Below are positions 1 to 9,622 of a stretch of 64,000 nucleotides of DNA, piece after piece (the stretch's first letter is position 1; each line of letters opens with the position of its first letter). The notes beneath the pieces were generated by a model. That model saw nothing but the letters and a program-made list of their open reading frames with translations. It did not search any database and was not told the origin of the DNA. The stretch is from JACPVU01 sp964373255. Its GTDB lineage: Archaea; Aenigmatarchaeota; Aenigmatarchaeia; GW2011-AR5. The stretch lies in assembly GCA_964373255.1 (NCBI GenBank), contig CAYJTG010000003.1, forward strand, positions 59,025 to 123,024. Reading direction: 5' to 3'. Both the position numbers and the translations under genes were made by a program.

Positions 1-26
1 ATAATATTTTTTCTTTAGCATAAATA

Positions 27-761
27 TCATTGACTATGATCAATATAAGGCATACGTATAAATTTTTTGCCTAATGATTTAAAAAATCTAGGGATTTTGA
101 GATTTTTATAACAGAATATATACAGATTATTAGCTGTTATTATATACCGATGTTTTATTCTATCATATACAGAATTTCTTCTGACCTTTTTGGCATATGC
201 AATGGACTCGAAAAAACCGAAATCATTGAATTTTCGTGACTTTAGTATATTTTCATCAATAACTTTTTTTGGACCATTATGAAATCTGTCATGAAATGCT
301 ATAATTCCACCATCCGTAAGAAATGGTTCCCAGTTCTTAAAATCATTTAATGCGGCCGAGTAAGAGTGCTTACCATCGATCCATAAAAATTCGATTTTTT
401 TATTCCATTTCTTGGCAGCTTTTTCTGAAGTTGTAATCAACGGTTTTACAAATTTTGAAACCCTATATTTTTTTATATTATTCTTAAATTCTTGCAGTGT
501 GGAGATATTTTTCTTTTGAAAAATATCATGGCACTCCCGACTTCCTATATGAGGATCTATAGCGTAAACGTCTACACAGTTACCTGCCATACTGCCTTTC
601 GCCAAACAAATTGTAGATCGGCCTTTCCAACTTCCTATTTCAACTATGGACTTTCCTTTTGTACATTTTTTTGCATTATTATACAGAAACATACCTTCCC
701 TTACAGTTAAAAATCCTTCAGTGTTACGTACTACATCTTTAATTATACTTAAAGATCTCAT
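27..761 (-). CDS. Class I SAM-dependent methyltransferase
   Basis: 244 aa protein with the SAM-binding glycine motif VEIGSWKGRST near residue 40 and an acidic motif FLWIDGKHSY near residue 125. The later stretch GGIIAFHDRF is typical of the Methyltransf_24 group, often found in glycan loci, so the substrate may be a sugar or glycan. It is the last gene of a minus-strand run; its ATG lies 4 bases after the stop of the glycosyltransferase upstream, which suggests co-transcription. The basic C-terminal tail has no recognised domain. The acceptor substrate cannot be read from sequence. Confidence 0.8.
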   Translation of the reverse strand: MRSLSIIKDVVRNTEGFLTVREGMFLYNNAKKCTKGKSIVEIGSWKGRSTICLAKGSMAGNCVDVYAIDPHIGSRECHDIFQKKNISTLQEFKNNIKKYRVSKFVKPLITTSEKAAKKWNKKIEFLWIDGKHSYSAALNDFKNWEPFLTDGGIIAFHDRFHNGPKKVIDENILKSRKFNDFGFFESIAYAKKVRRNSVYDRIKHRYIITANNLYIFCYKNLKIPRFFKSLGKKFIRMPYIDHSQ

Positions 762-765
762 GGAA

Positions 766-1704
766 TCACCCTAATTTTGATAGCCCTCTCCTGTGTTTTA
801 TATAGCCGACCCAGAAATGAATTGCACGAAAAGGATTTAACACGTATAATAGAAATGCACTTCCAAAAAAGTCCCTGGATACGCGCCATAAATATGCAAC
901 TGGAATAAAAAATATTATGTTAATAATTGTAAACAATAAATATTCTTTTATTATTAAGGAAAATAAAAAAATGGCATAAAAAATCATGAACAATGACAAA
1001 TATGATAACGTCTTAAATTGTTGAATAAGCGACTCTTGATGTATAACCCTTCCGTACCAAATTGCCTGACGTTTAATTTGACTAAAAGTATATGGATCTT
1101 TGTGGTAAATAACTATATTCGGGGCAAAAACAGTCTTAAAATTATTCTGCATAGACCGGCGTGCTAGGTCTATTTCATCGTTGCCTATAAGGTTTTCATT
1201 ATACCCGCCTATTTTCCAGAATGATTTTTTCAGGTAGCAGCTAAATGCCACATCGGGTAACCCAGCATTGAAAACAACAGACTTCTGCTTGTATTCCCAT
1301 GTTTTTTTCCTGTATGCGAGTTGCGCTCTTCCTATTATGTTCGTGGGTGGGACTGCGTCTGTCCTGTTAACAACTATATCTACATCATACTTTTGAAACG
1401 CTTCTACGACTTTCTTGAAATAATTTTTATCGAGCAAAACGGCATCGGCATCCATGAACTGAAATATTTCCCCGCGGGCTTTCCTCGCCCCATAGTTCCT
1501 ACTTACAGTAACGCCTGCTTTTGGTATCATGAAAACTTTTTTTGTATACTTTCTTGCTATTTTCACTGTATCGTCTGTAGATCCTCCATCAACAACGATT
1601 ACTTCTATTTTTTTGTACGTCTGTTTTTTCAAAGACACAAATAAATCTTCTATGTCGTGTTCCTCGTTCAAAGTAGGTATAATAACGCTCACAAGTTTTG
1701 TCAT
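766..1704 (-). CDS. Family 2 glycosyltransferase, membrane-anchored
   Basis: 312 aa GT-A fold enzyme. The N-terminus reads VSVIIPTLNEEHDIEDL and is followed by VDGGSTDDT and the metal-binding FMDADA near residue 87. A second acidic motif (NDEID) lies near residue 195. Two or three hydrophobic segments near the C-terminus (about residues 230-275) should anchor it in the membrane facing the cytoplasm. It overlaps the upstream GT4 gene by an ATGA junction, so the two are probably translated together. It likely adds a sugar to a lipid-linked glycan; donor and linkage are unknown. Confidence 0.85.
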   Translation of the reverse strand: MTKLVSVIIPTLNEEHDIEDLFVSLKKQTYKKIEVIVVDGGSTDDTVKIARKYTKKVFMIPKAGVTVSRNYGARKARGEIFQFMDADAVLLDKNYFKKVVEAFQKYDVDIVVNRTDAVPPTNIIGRAQLAYRKKTWEYKQKSVVFNAGLPDVAFSCYLKKSFWKIGGYNENLIGNDEIDLARRSMQNNFKTVFAPNIVIYHKDPYTFSQIKRQAIWYGRVIHQESLIQQFKTLSYLSLFMIFYAIFLFSLIIKEYLLFTIINIIFFIPVAYLWRVSRDFFGSAFLLYVLNPFRAIHFWVGYIKHRRGLSKLG

Positions 1705-2666
1705 AACTTATCAATCTCACTAAATATTTTTTTGAATTGACCAACATTTTGTTTTTCCATGAACCCATTTCTGACAAACTTTTTGCATCTCTTTGATATT
1801 CCAAGTTTCTTATTTCTATCGTATTCATGCACTTCCATTATTTTGTTTGCGATGACTTCTGGTTCAATACTATTAATTATTAAATTTGGAAATTGTTTTG
1901 ATATATACTCAGACACCCCGGCATTTTTGCTGACAACAGGTATAACACCCGCCGACATGGCTTCAAGTACGCTTACTCCAAATACATCGAACTGGGCTGG
2001 ATGAACATATATGGAACATTTTTCCATATAGGTTTCAAGATTCTTTACGTAACCTTCTACATGCACGCCTGGTATTTTTTCTCGTATAAGACGTCCTGAT
2101 CTGCCTACCACAAATAGTTCCCATTCCTTATCTTCGTTCAAAATTTTGAACGCGTCACCAAGTTGTTTTAATCCTTTTTTTTTGTCCTTTTCCGCTATGA
2201 AAAGGAGTTTCTTGGAGTATATATCAGGCTTAACGTGAAGAAAGGGTTGGGCACAGAATGGTGGGTGAACAAAAACTGGTACGTCAAAATACTTTTTTGT
2301 TAATTTCATGTAGTATTTAGTATCTGTTATAAAAGCATCAGACATAGATAGAAGTTTTATGATGAACTGACGTTTTTTGTTGTTGATGTTAGGAAAGTTG
2401 AACAGCGTAGATTCTTTCATAAAGGTTATGATTTTCGACCCGGTTGGTTTGCCACGCAGAAAAGGGTAGAGTTCCGATGGCCCTTCGCATAAATATACAT
2501 CGTCTTTTGGGATTCTTAGGGAGTTTATAAATCCTGAACCTACGTTAGAAATTATTGGTATTGACTTTGGTATGCCAAACCTCTTCATGTAGAATATCCT
2601 GTCGCATACTGCTTCTGCGTATTTGAGGTTGCAGTAGTGTGGAGTAAATGTGAGAAAAGTTGTCAT
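1701..2666 (-). CDS. Family 4 (GT-B) glycosyltransferase
   Basis: About 321 aa. The C-terminal half carries the GT4 donor-binding pattern: LLFIAEKDKKKGLKQL, then a segment with VHPAQFDVFGVSVLEAMSAG, where the FGVSVLEAMSAG block matches the family E-x7-E region. The ATG at 2666 is preferred because the longer frame begins with TTG. The N-terminal half is poorly conserved, as usual for acceptor-binding domains. The gene sits in the minus-strand glycan operon between a GT2 and a UDP-xylose synthase-like gene. Confidence 0.82.
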   Translation of the reverse strand: MTTFLTFTPHYCNLKYAEAVCDRIFYMKRFGIPKSIPIISNVGSGFINSLRIPKDDVYLCEGPSELYPFLRGKPTGSKIITFMKESTLFNFPNINNKKRQFIIKLLSMSDAFITDTKYYMKLTKKYFDVPVFVHPPFCAQPFLHVKPDIYSKKLLFIAEKDKKKGLKQLGDAFKILNEDKEWELFVVGRSGRLIREKIPGVHVEGYVKNLETYMEKCSIYVHPAQFDVFGVSVLEAMSAGVIPVVSKNAGVSEYISKQFPNLIINSIEPEVIANKIMEVHEYDRNKKLGISKRCKKFVRNGFMEKQNVGQFKKIFSEIDKL

Positions 2667-2734
2667 GTATATCATTATCCATTTTGATATCGTCAACTCA
2701 ATGTGTGAGATTCAATTATTAAAATCTAGCTCAT

Positions 2735-3646
2735 TTAATTCTGACTAAACCACTTTATAGTCTTTATAAGTCCTGTTTTCAGATCTGTTTCTGACTGCCA
2801 TTTAAGGATTTTTTTTGCCTTTGATATATCTGGCTTTCTTTTGATAGGGTCATCGGTTCCAATTGGGGTGAATATTATATTAGATCTGGATTTTATGATC
2901 TCCTTTATTTTTTTTGCAAGATCAATTATTCTTATTTCTGAAGGATTTCCTATATTGAACACATCATTATATTTTGAGAACGCTGCTGCGCATATACCAT
3001 CTACAGTGTCTGTAACGTAACAAAAGCTTCTTGTCTGCTTTCCGTCACCGTAAATTGTAATGTCTTTGTTACCCAGTGCTTGTGTTATAAAATTTGGCAT
3101 AACCCTGCCATCGTCTTTTCTCATTCTTGGACCGTAAGTATTGAATATTCGTAGTATGCAATAACTTATATTGGATTTTTTGCAAAATGTGTATGTAAGT
3201 GCCTCGCCAAATCTCTTTCCTTCATCGTAGCAGCTTCGCTCGCCAACAGGATTTACATTACCATAGTATGTTTCTTTCTGTGGGTGTTCCTTTGGGTCGC
3301 CATAAACCTCAGAAGAAGACGCATAAACAAACCTTGCGCTATTTTTCTTTGCAAGATTTAGCATATTATAAGTACCAAAAGAATTTGACATCATTGTTTC
3401 GATTGGCATATTCTTATAAAATTTCGGCGACGCGAGGGATGCAAGATGAAATATTATATCCACTTTTATATTTGCCTTAATCGGCTTTGATACATCAGCC
3501 TTAATTATATTTATTCTACCGTCTAGATTTGCCTTCGATCCAGAAAGAAAGTTATCGATTACAGTAACATCGTGCCCTTCATTATATAACTTTTCGCAAA
3601 GCCAAGATCCTATAAATCCTGCCCCGCCGGTTACCAAGCATTTCAT
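2735..3646 (-). CDS. UDP-glucuronate decarboxylase (UDP-xylose synthase)-like extended SDR
   Basis: 303 aa NAD(P)-dependent sugar-nucleotide enzyme. Residues 7-13 are the Rossmann motif GGAGFIG; the catalytic pair is Tyr140 and Lys144 within RSCYDEGKR, a signature typical of UDP-glucuronate decarboxylases (UXS). That family converts UDP-glucuronate to UDP-xylose with tightly bound NAD. The next two genes upstream encode a sugar-phosphate nucleotidyltransferase and UDP-glucose dehydrogenase, which would supply the substrate. The start overlaps the nucleotidyltransferase stop by 4 bases. A dTDP-glucose 4,6-dehydratase-like activity is the main alternative. Confidence 0.8.
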   Translation of the reverse strand: MKCLVTGGAGFIGSWLCEKLYNEGHDVTVIDNFLSGSKANLDGRINIIKADVSKPIKANIKVDIIFHLASLASPKFYKNMPIETMMSNSFGTYNMLNLAKKNSARFVYASSSEVYGDPKEHPQKETYYGNVNPVGERSCYDEGKRFGEALTYTFCKKSNISYCILRIFNTYGPRMRKDDGRVMPNFITQALGNKDITIYGDGKQTRSFCYVTDTVDGICAAAFSKYNDVFNIGNPSEIRIIDLAKKIKEIIKSRSNIIFTPIGTDDPIKRKPDISKAKKILKWQSETDLKTGLIKTIKWFSQN

Positions 3647-4455
3647 TTATCATTCTCCTCCTCCATAGGCGGCGGGATTATAAGCCCTTCGTAGGCCATC
3701 TTGTTGGCATTTTCGTAAGCCTCGATAGTGCTGATATCTATCCAGAATGGGAGCTTTCTCAAAAATCCACATAATTTATTTTCTGCTGCGAGTTGTGGAA
3801 AAAGCGAGTTCTCTACTTTGGTTTTTTCTCTAGGTAAAAGATCAAAAACATCTGATACCTCGATTATATAGTAGCCGCCATTCGCGAATTTCGATGGCGC
3901 TTCTGGTAATTTTGGCTTTTCGACAAATTTTTCTATAAGATCGAACCCATTTACATTCTTTATTTTTGCTATTCCGAATCTGTTTAATTCATTTTCAGGA
4001 GCTTCGAACAATAGAACTGTCGAAGAAACGCCAAGTTCTTTTCTGGCACGATTGTGGTATTCTACCATTTCGTAGAGATTAAAATTGGTAAGGTTATCGC
4101 CATAAACAACAATTATTTGGCCTTTTCTGATGCCGAGTTCCTCTAGTATGTATCTTATGTCGCCTGCTGTTTCTTTTTGTGGAACAGGTATTGTTTTTAT
4201 AGGAATTTTATAGCCTGCATTCTTAAGATAAAGATCAATGCACATGCCATGTATGTGCGACAGTGTACGCTCCTGTATATCATCGCCGATTGTACCTGGT
4301 ATAGCAACAATTATTTCGTCTACACTTGCATTGACGCTCTTAATAACCCAGTCAATCATAGGGCTTCCTTTTATCGGAAGCAGTGGTTTTGGTATGCCAT
4401 ACGTGAGTGGCCTTAATCTCGTGCCTTTTCCAGCAGCCAAAATTATCGCTTTCAT
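3643..4455 (-). CDS. Sugar-1-phosphate nucleotidyltransferase (probable UTP/dTTP-glucose-1-P type)
   Basis: About 270 aa. The N-terminus MKAIILAAGKGTRLRPLT is the nucleotide-binding signature of the NTP_transferase family, followed by KPLLPIKGSPMIDW. These enzymes form NDP-sugar plus pyrophosphate from NTP and a sugar-1-phosphate. The ATG at 4455 is preferred to an upstream TTG because it follows directly after the ugd stop. The operon position beside UDP-glucose dehydrogenase suggests UDP-glucose as product, but base specificity cannot be fixed by eye. There is no C-terminal left-handed beta-helix acetyltransferase domain, so it is not a GlmU-type fusion. Confidence 0.85.
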   Translation of the reverse strand: MKAIILAAGKGTRLRPLTYGIPKPLLPIKGSPMIDWVIKSVNASVDEIIVAIPGTIGDDIQERTLSHIHGMCIDLYLKNAGYKIPIKTIPVPQKETAGDIRYILEELGIRKGQIIVVYGDNLTNFNLYEMVEYHNRARKELGVSSTVLLFEAPENELNRFGIAKIKNVNGFDLIEKFVEKPKLPEAPSKFANGGYYIIEVSDVFDLLPREKTKVENSLFPQLAAENKLCGFLRKLPFWIDISTIEAYENANKMAYEGLIIPPPMEEENDK

Positions 4456-4457
4456 TT

Positions 4458-5744
4458 CTACCAACAGACCCCTTCAAAGTTTTTTACCTTATCTTTGTTT
4501 AGAACCTTTCGCCCTTCAATAATTATGCTATTTCGCATAACAGAAAAATCTTTATCGGTCAAATTTTTAAACTCGTCCCATTCTGTAAGAATAAGGCACG
4601 CATCTGCGCCATCCAGCGCATCCGAACAGCTTTTTGCATACTTTATATAAGAATAGATTTTTTTGAAATTTTTAGACGCCTTTGGATCGTAAGCCACTAT
4701 TTTGCACTTGTTTTTCTTTAATTCTGATACTACGTCTATAGCAGGTGAATCTCTTATGTCGTCTGTATTCGCCTTAAATGCCAAACCAAGCACAGCTATA
4801 GTTTTTCCATCGAGATTTGGGATTTTATTTCTTAAAATATCGACAATAGTTACCCTCTGGTATTTATTCAATTTCAGGATACTATCTAGAATACCAGCTT
4901 CATAGCCTAGTTGTTTTGCCTTGCTATAGAGTGCATTTATATCTTTTGATAAGCAGCTGCCGCCGAACCCTACGCCTGCACTCAGGAACATATCGCCAAT
5001 GCGCTTATCATATCCTACACCACGCGCGACATCGTATGTATCTATGCCTAGTTTTTTGCAGATATTTCCGATTTCATTTATCAGTGATATCTTTGCTGCA
5101 AGAAATGCATTGGAAGCGTACTTGACCATCTCTGCTGTTTTTACGCTCGTAATCATTACATACGCATTAAAGTCTCTATACAACGCTTTAACTACAGATT
5201 TTGTTTTTTCGTCGCTAACCCCAATAACTATTCTGTCGGGGTAAAGAAAGTCATTTATTGCTGAGCCCTCACGAAGAAATTCTGGATTAGAACATACGCC
5301 AAAATCTTTTCCGCTTTTCTTGTGCGAAAATTTTTCCATGATAGGCACTATAATTTCTTCCGTTGTGCCTGGTATAACACTACTTTTGATAACTATGACA
5401 TGAAAGCCTTTTTTATCTTTTATAATTGAACCTATTTGCTTGGAAACATTTTCAACATATGATGTGTCAACGTGATTATCATTCCTGGACGGCGTCCCAA
5501 CGCAAATAAATGTTATAGAACTGTTGTTAACCCCATACTTGAGGTCTGTTGTTGCTTTTATCAGGCGTGCCGTCTTTTTGAGCGCATCTTCTAAGCCTGA
5601 TTCCGTAATCGGAGGCTTTTTTGCATTTATCTTATCTATCTTCTTTTTATCTACATCAACGCATATTATGTTATGCCCTTTTAATGCAAAACCTACACCA
5701 GTACAAAGGCCTACATAACCTGCACCAATAATTGATATACGCAT
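4458..5744 (-). CDS. ugd: UDP-glucose 6-dehydrogenase
   Basis: 428 aa, full length for the family. It starts MRISIIGAGYVGLCTG (NAD-binding loop) and has the central segment GFGGSCLSKD near residue 260 with the catalytic cysteine. The C-terminal UDP-binding domain contains GLAFKANTDDIRDSPA. The enzyme oxidises UDP-glucose to UDP-glucuronate in two NAD-dependent steps. Neighbours before and after it in the pathway are the nucleotidyltransferase and the UDP-glucuronate decarboxylase-like gene downstream. An in-frame ATG three codons upstream (5753) is an alternative start. Confidence 0.93.
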   Translation of the reverse strand: MRISIIGAGYVGLCTGVGFALKGHNIICVDVDKKKIDKINAKKPPITESGLEDALKKTARLIKATTDLKYGVNNSSITFICVGTPSRNDNHVDTSYVENVSKQIGSIIKDKKGFHVIVIKSSVIPGTTEEIIVPIMEKFSHKKSGKDFGVCSNPEFLREGSAINDFLYPDRIVIGVSDEKTKSVVKALYRDFNAYVMITSVKTAEMVKYASNAFLAAKISLINEIGNICKKLGIDTYDVARGVGYDKRIGDMFLSAGVGFGGSCLSKDINALYSKAKQLGYEAGILDSILKLNKYQRVTIVDILRNKIPNLDGKTIAVLGLAFKANTDDIRDSPAIDVVSELKKNKCKIVAYDPKASKNFKKIYSYIKYAKSCSDALDGADACLILTEWDEFKNLTDKDFSVMRNSIIIEGRKVLNKDKVKNFEGVCW

Positions 5745-5800
5745 GGCAACCATCCTATAAAATTCTTCGTGATAACTTTAAACAATAAATAAGCCTAAAA

Positions 5801-6742
5801 CTATACATTATTGCGCCAATATCCAAGCATATCTTTAAGTGTTTTGTCTATAGGTATAACAGGCGCCCATCCTATGGACTTGATTTTTGTGTTGTCACCG
5901 ACAAATATCGGATCCTCCAGAATGCGCAATTTTTTCGGGTCCTTCTTCACCTTCACCCTCGCATCAGAAAATGAAACCAATTTATTTAGCAAATCTCCGA
6001 CCTTGTATCTATTCCCTGTGCAAACATTGTAAACGTCTCCAAATACGCCTTTCTTGGCAAGCAGCCATACGGCCTTTACAGCATCTCTTACATCGGTATA
6101 ATCTCTTATACCTTCTAAATACCCGACGTCTGCTGCATTTCTTTTATTATTCTCTACCTCTGCAATCATCTTTGAAAAATCGGAGCATGCGTCATTGGTC
6201 TTTTTTGGCCCTGTTACATTGAAAAATCTGGCGCGAATTATTTTCATCTTGTACGCATGCCAGTAAAGATAAGCAAGCATATCAGTTCCTATTTTACTGA
6301 CTGCGTAGGGGGAGGATGGCCTAAATTCTTTTGTTTCTTTGACTGGTATTTCATTTTCGTAATTGAGTCCATACTCTGCAGAAGAGCACGCAACGATTAT
6401 TATTGGATTAATATTAGCCGCCCTGACAGCTTCAAGCAAATAAAGCGTGCCTATTATATTTGTTCTGAACGTATTTTCAGGATCCTTCCAAGATGGCATA
6501 ACGAAGCTCTGCGCAGCTAGATGAAATATATAATCGGGGGCAACCTTTTTGATTATTCTTTTCAACTTTTGTTTATCTGTTATATCGCAAACTTCAAGTT
6601 TCAGGTTTTTTTCAATATGTGATATGTTTTTTATATTTTCGTTTTTGTGAAGTATTCCATAAACTCCAATATTTTCTGATATAAGCAAATCAGCCAGGTG
6701 CGACCCTATAAACCCACCTATGCCAGTTATCAATGCTTTCAT
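5801..6742 (-). CDS. GDP-mannose 4,6-dehydratase/RMD-like extended SDR
   Basis: 313 aa. It has the Rossmann glycine motif TGIGGFIGSHL at the N-terminus and the catalytic YAVSK near residue 150. The stretches AAQSFVMPSWKDP and ARFFNVTGP resemble GDP-mannose 4,6-dehydratase and GDP-6-deoxy-4-keto-mannose reductase. It probably makes a GDP-deoxysugar for the surface glycan. The ATG overlaps the flippase stop by one base (TAATG), so the genes are likely coupled. Dehydratase versus reductase is not resolved. Confidence 0.78.
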   Translation of the reverse strand: MKALITGIGGFIGSHLADLLISENIGVYGILHKNENIKNISHIEKNLKLEVCDITDKQKLKRIIKKVAPDYIFHLAAQSFVMPSWKDPENTFRTNIIGTLYLLEAVRAANINPIIIVACSSAEYGLNYENEIPVKETKEFRPSSPYAVSKIGTDMLAYLYWHAYKMKIIRARFFNVTGPKKTNDACSDFSKMIAEVENNKRNAADVGYLEGIRDYTDVRDAVKAVWLLAKKGVFGDVYNVCTGNRYKVGDLLNKLVSFSDARVKVKKDPKKLRILEDPIFVGDNTKIKSIGWAPVIPIDKTLKDMLGYWRNNV

Positions 6743-8256
6743 TATTTCACTACCTTGAAAAGAAATTTTAATATCCTACCTGAAACCTTGATATTAATCT
6801 CGGACAACATTTTTATATCTGACTTTTTGACGACTTTCGAAAGCAAGATAAAAACCAAATACACTGTAAAACCAATTATCAAGCTTATAATTGCCTCTAG
6901 AATTGATTCGGTAACCAGAGTATTTTTGACAAAAAATATTATTATAGTTGCTATAATGCCGCCTACGAAAACCTTTACCATTTCGGAAATGCTGAAACCT
7001 ATTTTTATGTATTTCCCGAGAGATTTGTAGGACATAGTTATCGCCAACAAATAAGAAATCATAGAGGATATCGCAGCGCCTATTATTCCTATCAAATTAA
7101 TGAGCAACAAATTAAGTGTAAAATTTATAGCCGCAATGAAGATAATTATCCTCGTAGTTATTTCTGGTTTACCTATACCTAAAAGGCTTATGTACATTAT
7201 AGAAAATATACTCTGAAATATAGCGCTTACAGTCAGTATTTGAAGCAAAGGTGCTGCATTTATATAAGATGGCCCAAACACGAGATTTAATGTAATCTCA
7301 GGAAATGTTATTAGTATTATTGCAAATGGTATAATAAAAATAAATAAAAATTTAAGCAGCAATGAAATGCCAGAATCTAAAGCGTACCTTTTATCAGAGT
7401 TCCATATGGCAGAAACTGATGGAAGCAGAACTATTCCTATAGCACTAGAAAACACAAGCAGAAATTGCGCAGTAGGCATAGCAACCTGGTAAAGCGCTAC
7501 ATCATTCAGAGAAAGGAAAAATGCTATCATAAGACTGTCGATAGACGCTATTACTGTAGCCGCAAAAACTCCGGCAAATACGGTAAGGCTGAATTTCAAT
7601 AGCTTTTTGGCTACGCGTGGTCGCACAGATTCTGTGTCATACGTCCTGTATCGTTTAAAAACGTAAAATACTAGAGCGGCATTTATTACAGCTCCAGAAA
7701 TTAGATAGCTTAAAGCGACACCACTTGCTCCAAGAGAGAGAGAAAACGATAAAATAAGAAACCAAATAATTAAAAGTCTGACAGGTTCAATGAGTGCATA
7801 TGATTTGATCTTATTCAAACCTTGAAGAACTGATTTAAGGACGACAAATCCGATAAGAAATTCTATACTCATTATTTGTACAATTATTTTTGCTGATGCG
7901 TCATGAAAAAAATTTACAGCTATTATATCTGATAAAAAGAACAGCGTGACAGATATTATTAAACCTACAAAAAATTGCGAAATAAATGAATAATATATAA
8001 TAGACTTTAGATTGGCGAATTCCTTTTTACTCTGAAATTCCGATATAAATTTGGTGACAGCTTGGCCAAGACCAAAATCCTTAAAGACCCCAAAAAAATA
8101 TAAAAATGCTAGCACAGAATAGAACATACCAAAATCTAAAACACTGAGGTTACGGGCAAGATATATTCTTAATCCATAACCTAGCAATGTCCCTGCTAGA
8201 CCTATGATCAATACAGTAAATGTGCTTTTAGCAATATGCTCTTTATAGTTTTCCAT
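6742..8256 (-). CDS. Wzx-like polysaccharide flippase (MOP superfamily)
   Basis: 504 aa integral membrane protein with about 12-14 hydrophobic segments along its whole length, starting near residue 13. It resembles the polysaccharide biosynthesis/RfbX family, including the early segment RIYLARNLSVLDFGMFY. Such proteins translocate lipid-linked oligosaccharides across the cytoplasmic membrane. It heads the minus-strand glycan operon and is divergent from the glycosyltransferase at 8471. The 214-base gap between them must hold both promoters. In this locus it would feed the AglB-like oligosaccharyltransferase. Confidence 0.85.
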   Translation of the reverse strand: MENYKEHIAKSTFTVLIIGLAGTLLGYGLRIYLARNLSVLDFGMFYSVLAFLYFFGVFKDFGLGQAVTKFISEFQSKKEFANLKSIIYYSFISQFFVGLIISVTLFFLSDIIAVNFFHDASAKIIVQIMSIEFLIGFVVLKSVLQGLNKIKSYALIEPVRLLIIWFLILSFSLSLGASGVALSYLISGAVINAALVFYVFKRYRTYDTESVRPRVAKKLLKFSLTVFAGVFAATVIASIDSLMIAFFLSLNDVALYQVAMPTAQFLLVFSSAIGIVLLPSVSAIWNSDKRYALDSGISLLLKFLFIFIIPFAIILITFPEITLNLVFGPSYINAAPLLQILTVSAIFQSIFSIMYISLLGIGKPEITTRIIIFIAAINFTLNLLLINLIGIIGAAISSMISYLLAITMSYKSLGKYIKIGFSISEMVKVFVGGIIATIIIFFVKNTLVTESILEAIISLIIGFTVYLVFILLSKVVKKSDIKMLSEINIKVSGRILKFLFKVVK

Positions 8257-8470
8257 TAAATAACCTCAACGTAATGTGCATGTTATTATTGTTTCTGTTT
8301 AAATCACGTATCGATAATTTTTTAACGTCATCCTCAAGCAAGTAAAGAATTATATATATTACAGTTTGCGTCATATATGCTTAGAAAGTGAGACTTTCTA
8401 GATGCTAAAAACTTGTGCTTTTTGGCATAACTAACAATAAAACTAACAAAATTTTTGGTGGTGAAGTAAC

Positions 8471-9565
8471 ATGCAAATATGCATGCTTTCAGAACTCTTC
8501 TATCCGTATATGCTTGGGGGTGCTGAAAGGCGATACTATGAGATAGCCAAAAGGCTTGCAAAACGCCATGAAATAACTGTATACGCGTTAAGATTGAGGG
8601 GGGTTCCTGATAAAGAAGTTATAGATGGTATAGAAATAAGAAGGCTTGGAATTTCTCATCCTCTCAATAGAAGGAGTTTCATGCCTCTGGCCAGCTATTT
8701 TCCTGCATTTCTCAAAGCTGTAAAAAATGAATATGACGTTATAGACGTCAACCAAGGAATGGCTTCTTTTATGGGCATCGTGAAACCTATCATTAAAAAG
8801 CCGATGGTTGCGACATTTCATGATATTTATTGGAATAAATGGAATCGTCATTTTGCTTTTCCGTATTCTAACATAGGTAAATTTATGGAATTCGTATGGT
8901 CTAAAACAAAATATACAAAAATAATAGCTAATTCACCTGAAACAAAGGAAAAGCTAGAAAACTTAAAATTCAGATCGACAGTAGAGATGATACCAAGCGG
9001 CGTGGACATGCGGCTGATTAATAGTATAAATGGCAAAAAAGGGGGAAATACAGTCGTGTATGTCGGCAGGCTAGAGGGCTATAAAAATGTTGAGACTGTC
9101 CTACACGCTGTGGCAAAGGTAAGAGCAAAAATTCCAGATATAAAGCTAAATGTTGTTGGTTCGGGGCCGAAAGAAGCGGAACTCAAAAAATTAGCCAGTG
9201 ATCTTTCAATAGATGCCGAATTCTTTGGATTTGTCGATGAAAAAAAGAAATTTGAAATTATCAAGTCTTCTGACGTACTGATAAATCCATCGTTTGTTGA
9301 AGGTCTCGGCCTGATTGTGTTGGAAGCCATGGCGTGCAAAGTGCCTGTTATAGCAAGGGATCTTAAATGTTACTTCTTTTGTAACGGCAAAAATTCTGTA
9401 CGGTACACGAATAAAGAAAAACTCCCAGAACTTATCGTAGACATCATCCAGAATAAAAACCGAAGAAATGCAATGGCTCGAAATGGTTACCAAACGGCAA
9501 AGCAATTTTCGTGGGATGAAACGACAAAAAAAATAGAAAATCTCTACAAAAACTGCTTACACTAG
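8471..9565 (+). CDS. Family 4 (GT-B) glycosyltransferase
   Basis: 364 aa. The N-terminal acceptor domain contains LGGAERRYYEIAKRLAKRH, a glycine-rich loop common in GT4. The C-terminal domain has VVYVGRLEGYKNVETVLHA and NPSFVEGLGLIVLEAMA, the family EGLGLIVLEA element. The start is supported by GGTGGTGAAG just upstream of the ATG. It is the first gene of a plus-strand group with two nucleotide-sugar enzymes. Confidence 0.87.
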   Translation: MQICMLSELFYPYMLGGAERRYYEIAKRLAKRHEITVYALRLRGVPDKEVIDGIEIRRLGISHPLNRRSFMPLASYFPAFLKAVKNEYDVIDVNQGMASFMGIVKPIIKKPMVATFHDIYWNKWNRHFAFPYSNIGKFMEFVWSKTKYTKIIANSPETKEKLENLKFRSTVEMIPSGVDMRLINSINGKKGGNTVVYVGRLEGYKNVETVLHAVAKVRAKIPDIKLNVVGSGPKEAELKKLASDLSIDAEFFGFVDEKKKFEIIKSSDVLINPSFVEGLGLIVLEAMACKVPVIARDLKCYFFCNGKNSVRYTNKEKLPELIVDIIQNKNRRNAMARNGYQTAKQFSWDETTKKIENLYKNCLH

Positions 9566-9622
9566 CTTGGCGGTGTTGTCAATTAAAAAGGCTTTAATAC
9601 TTTTTCCTTTACACTTAGGTAC

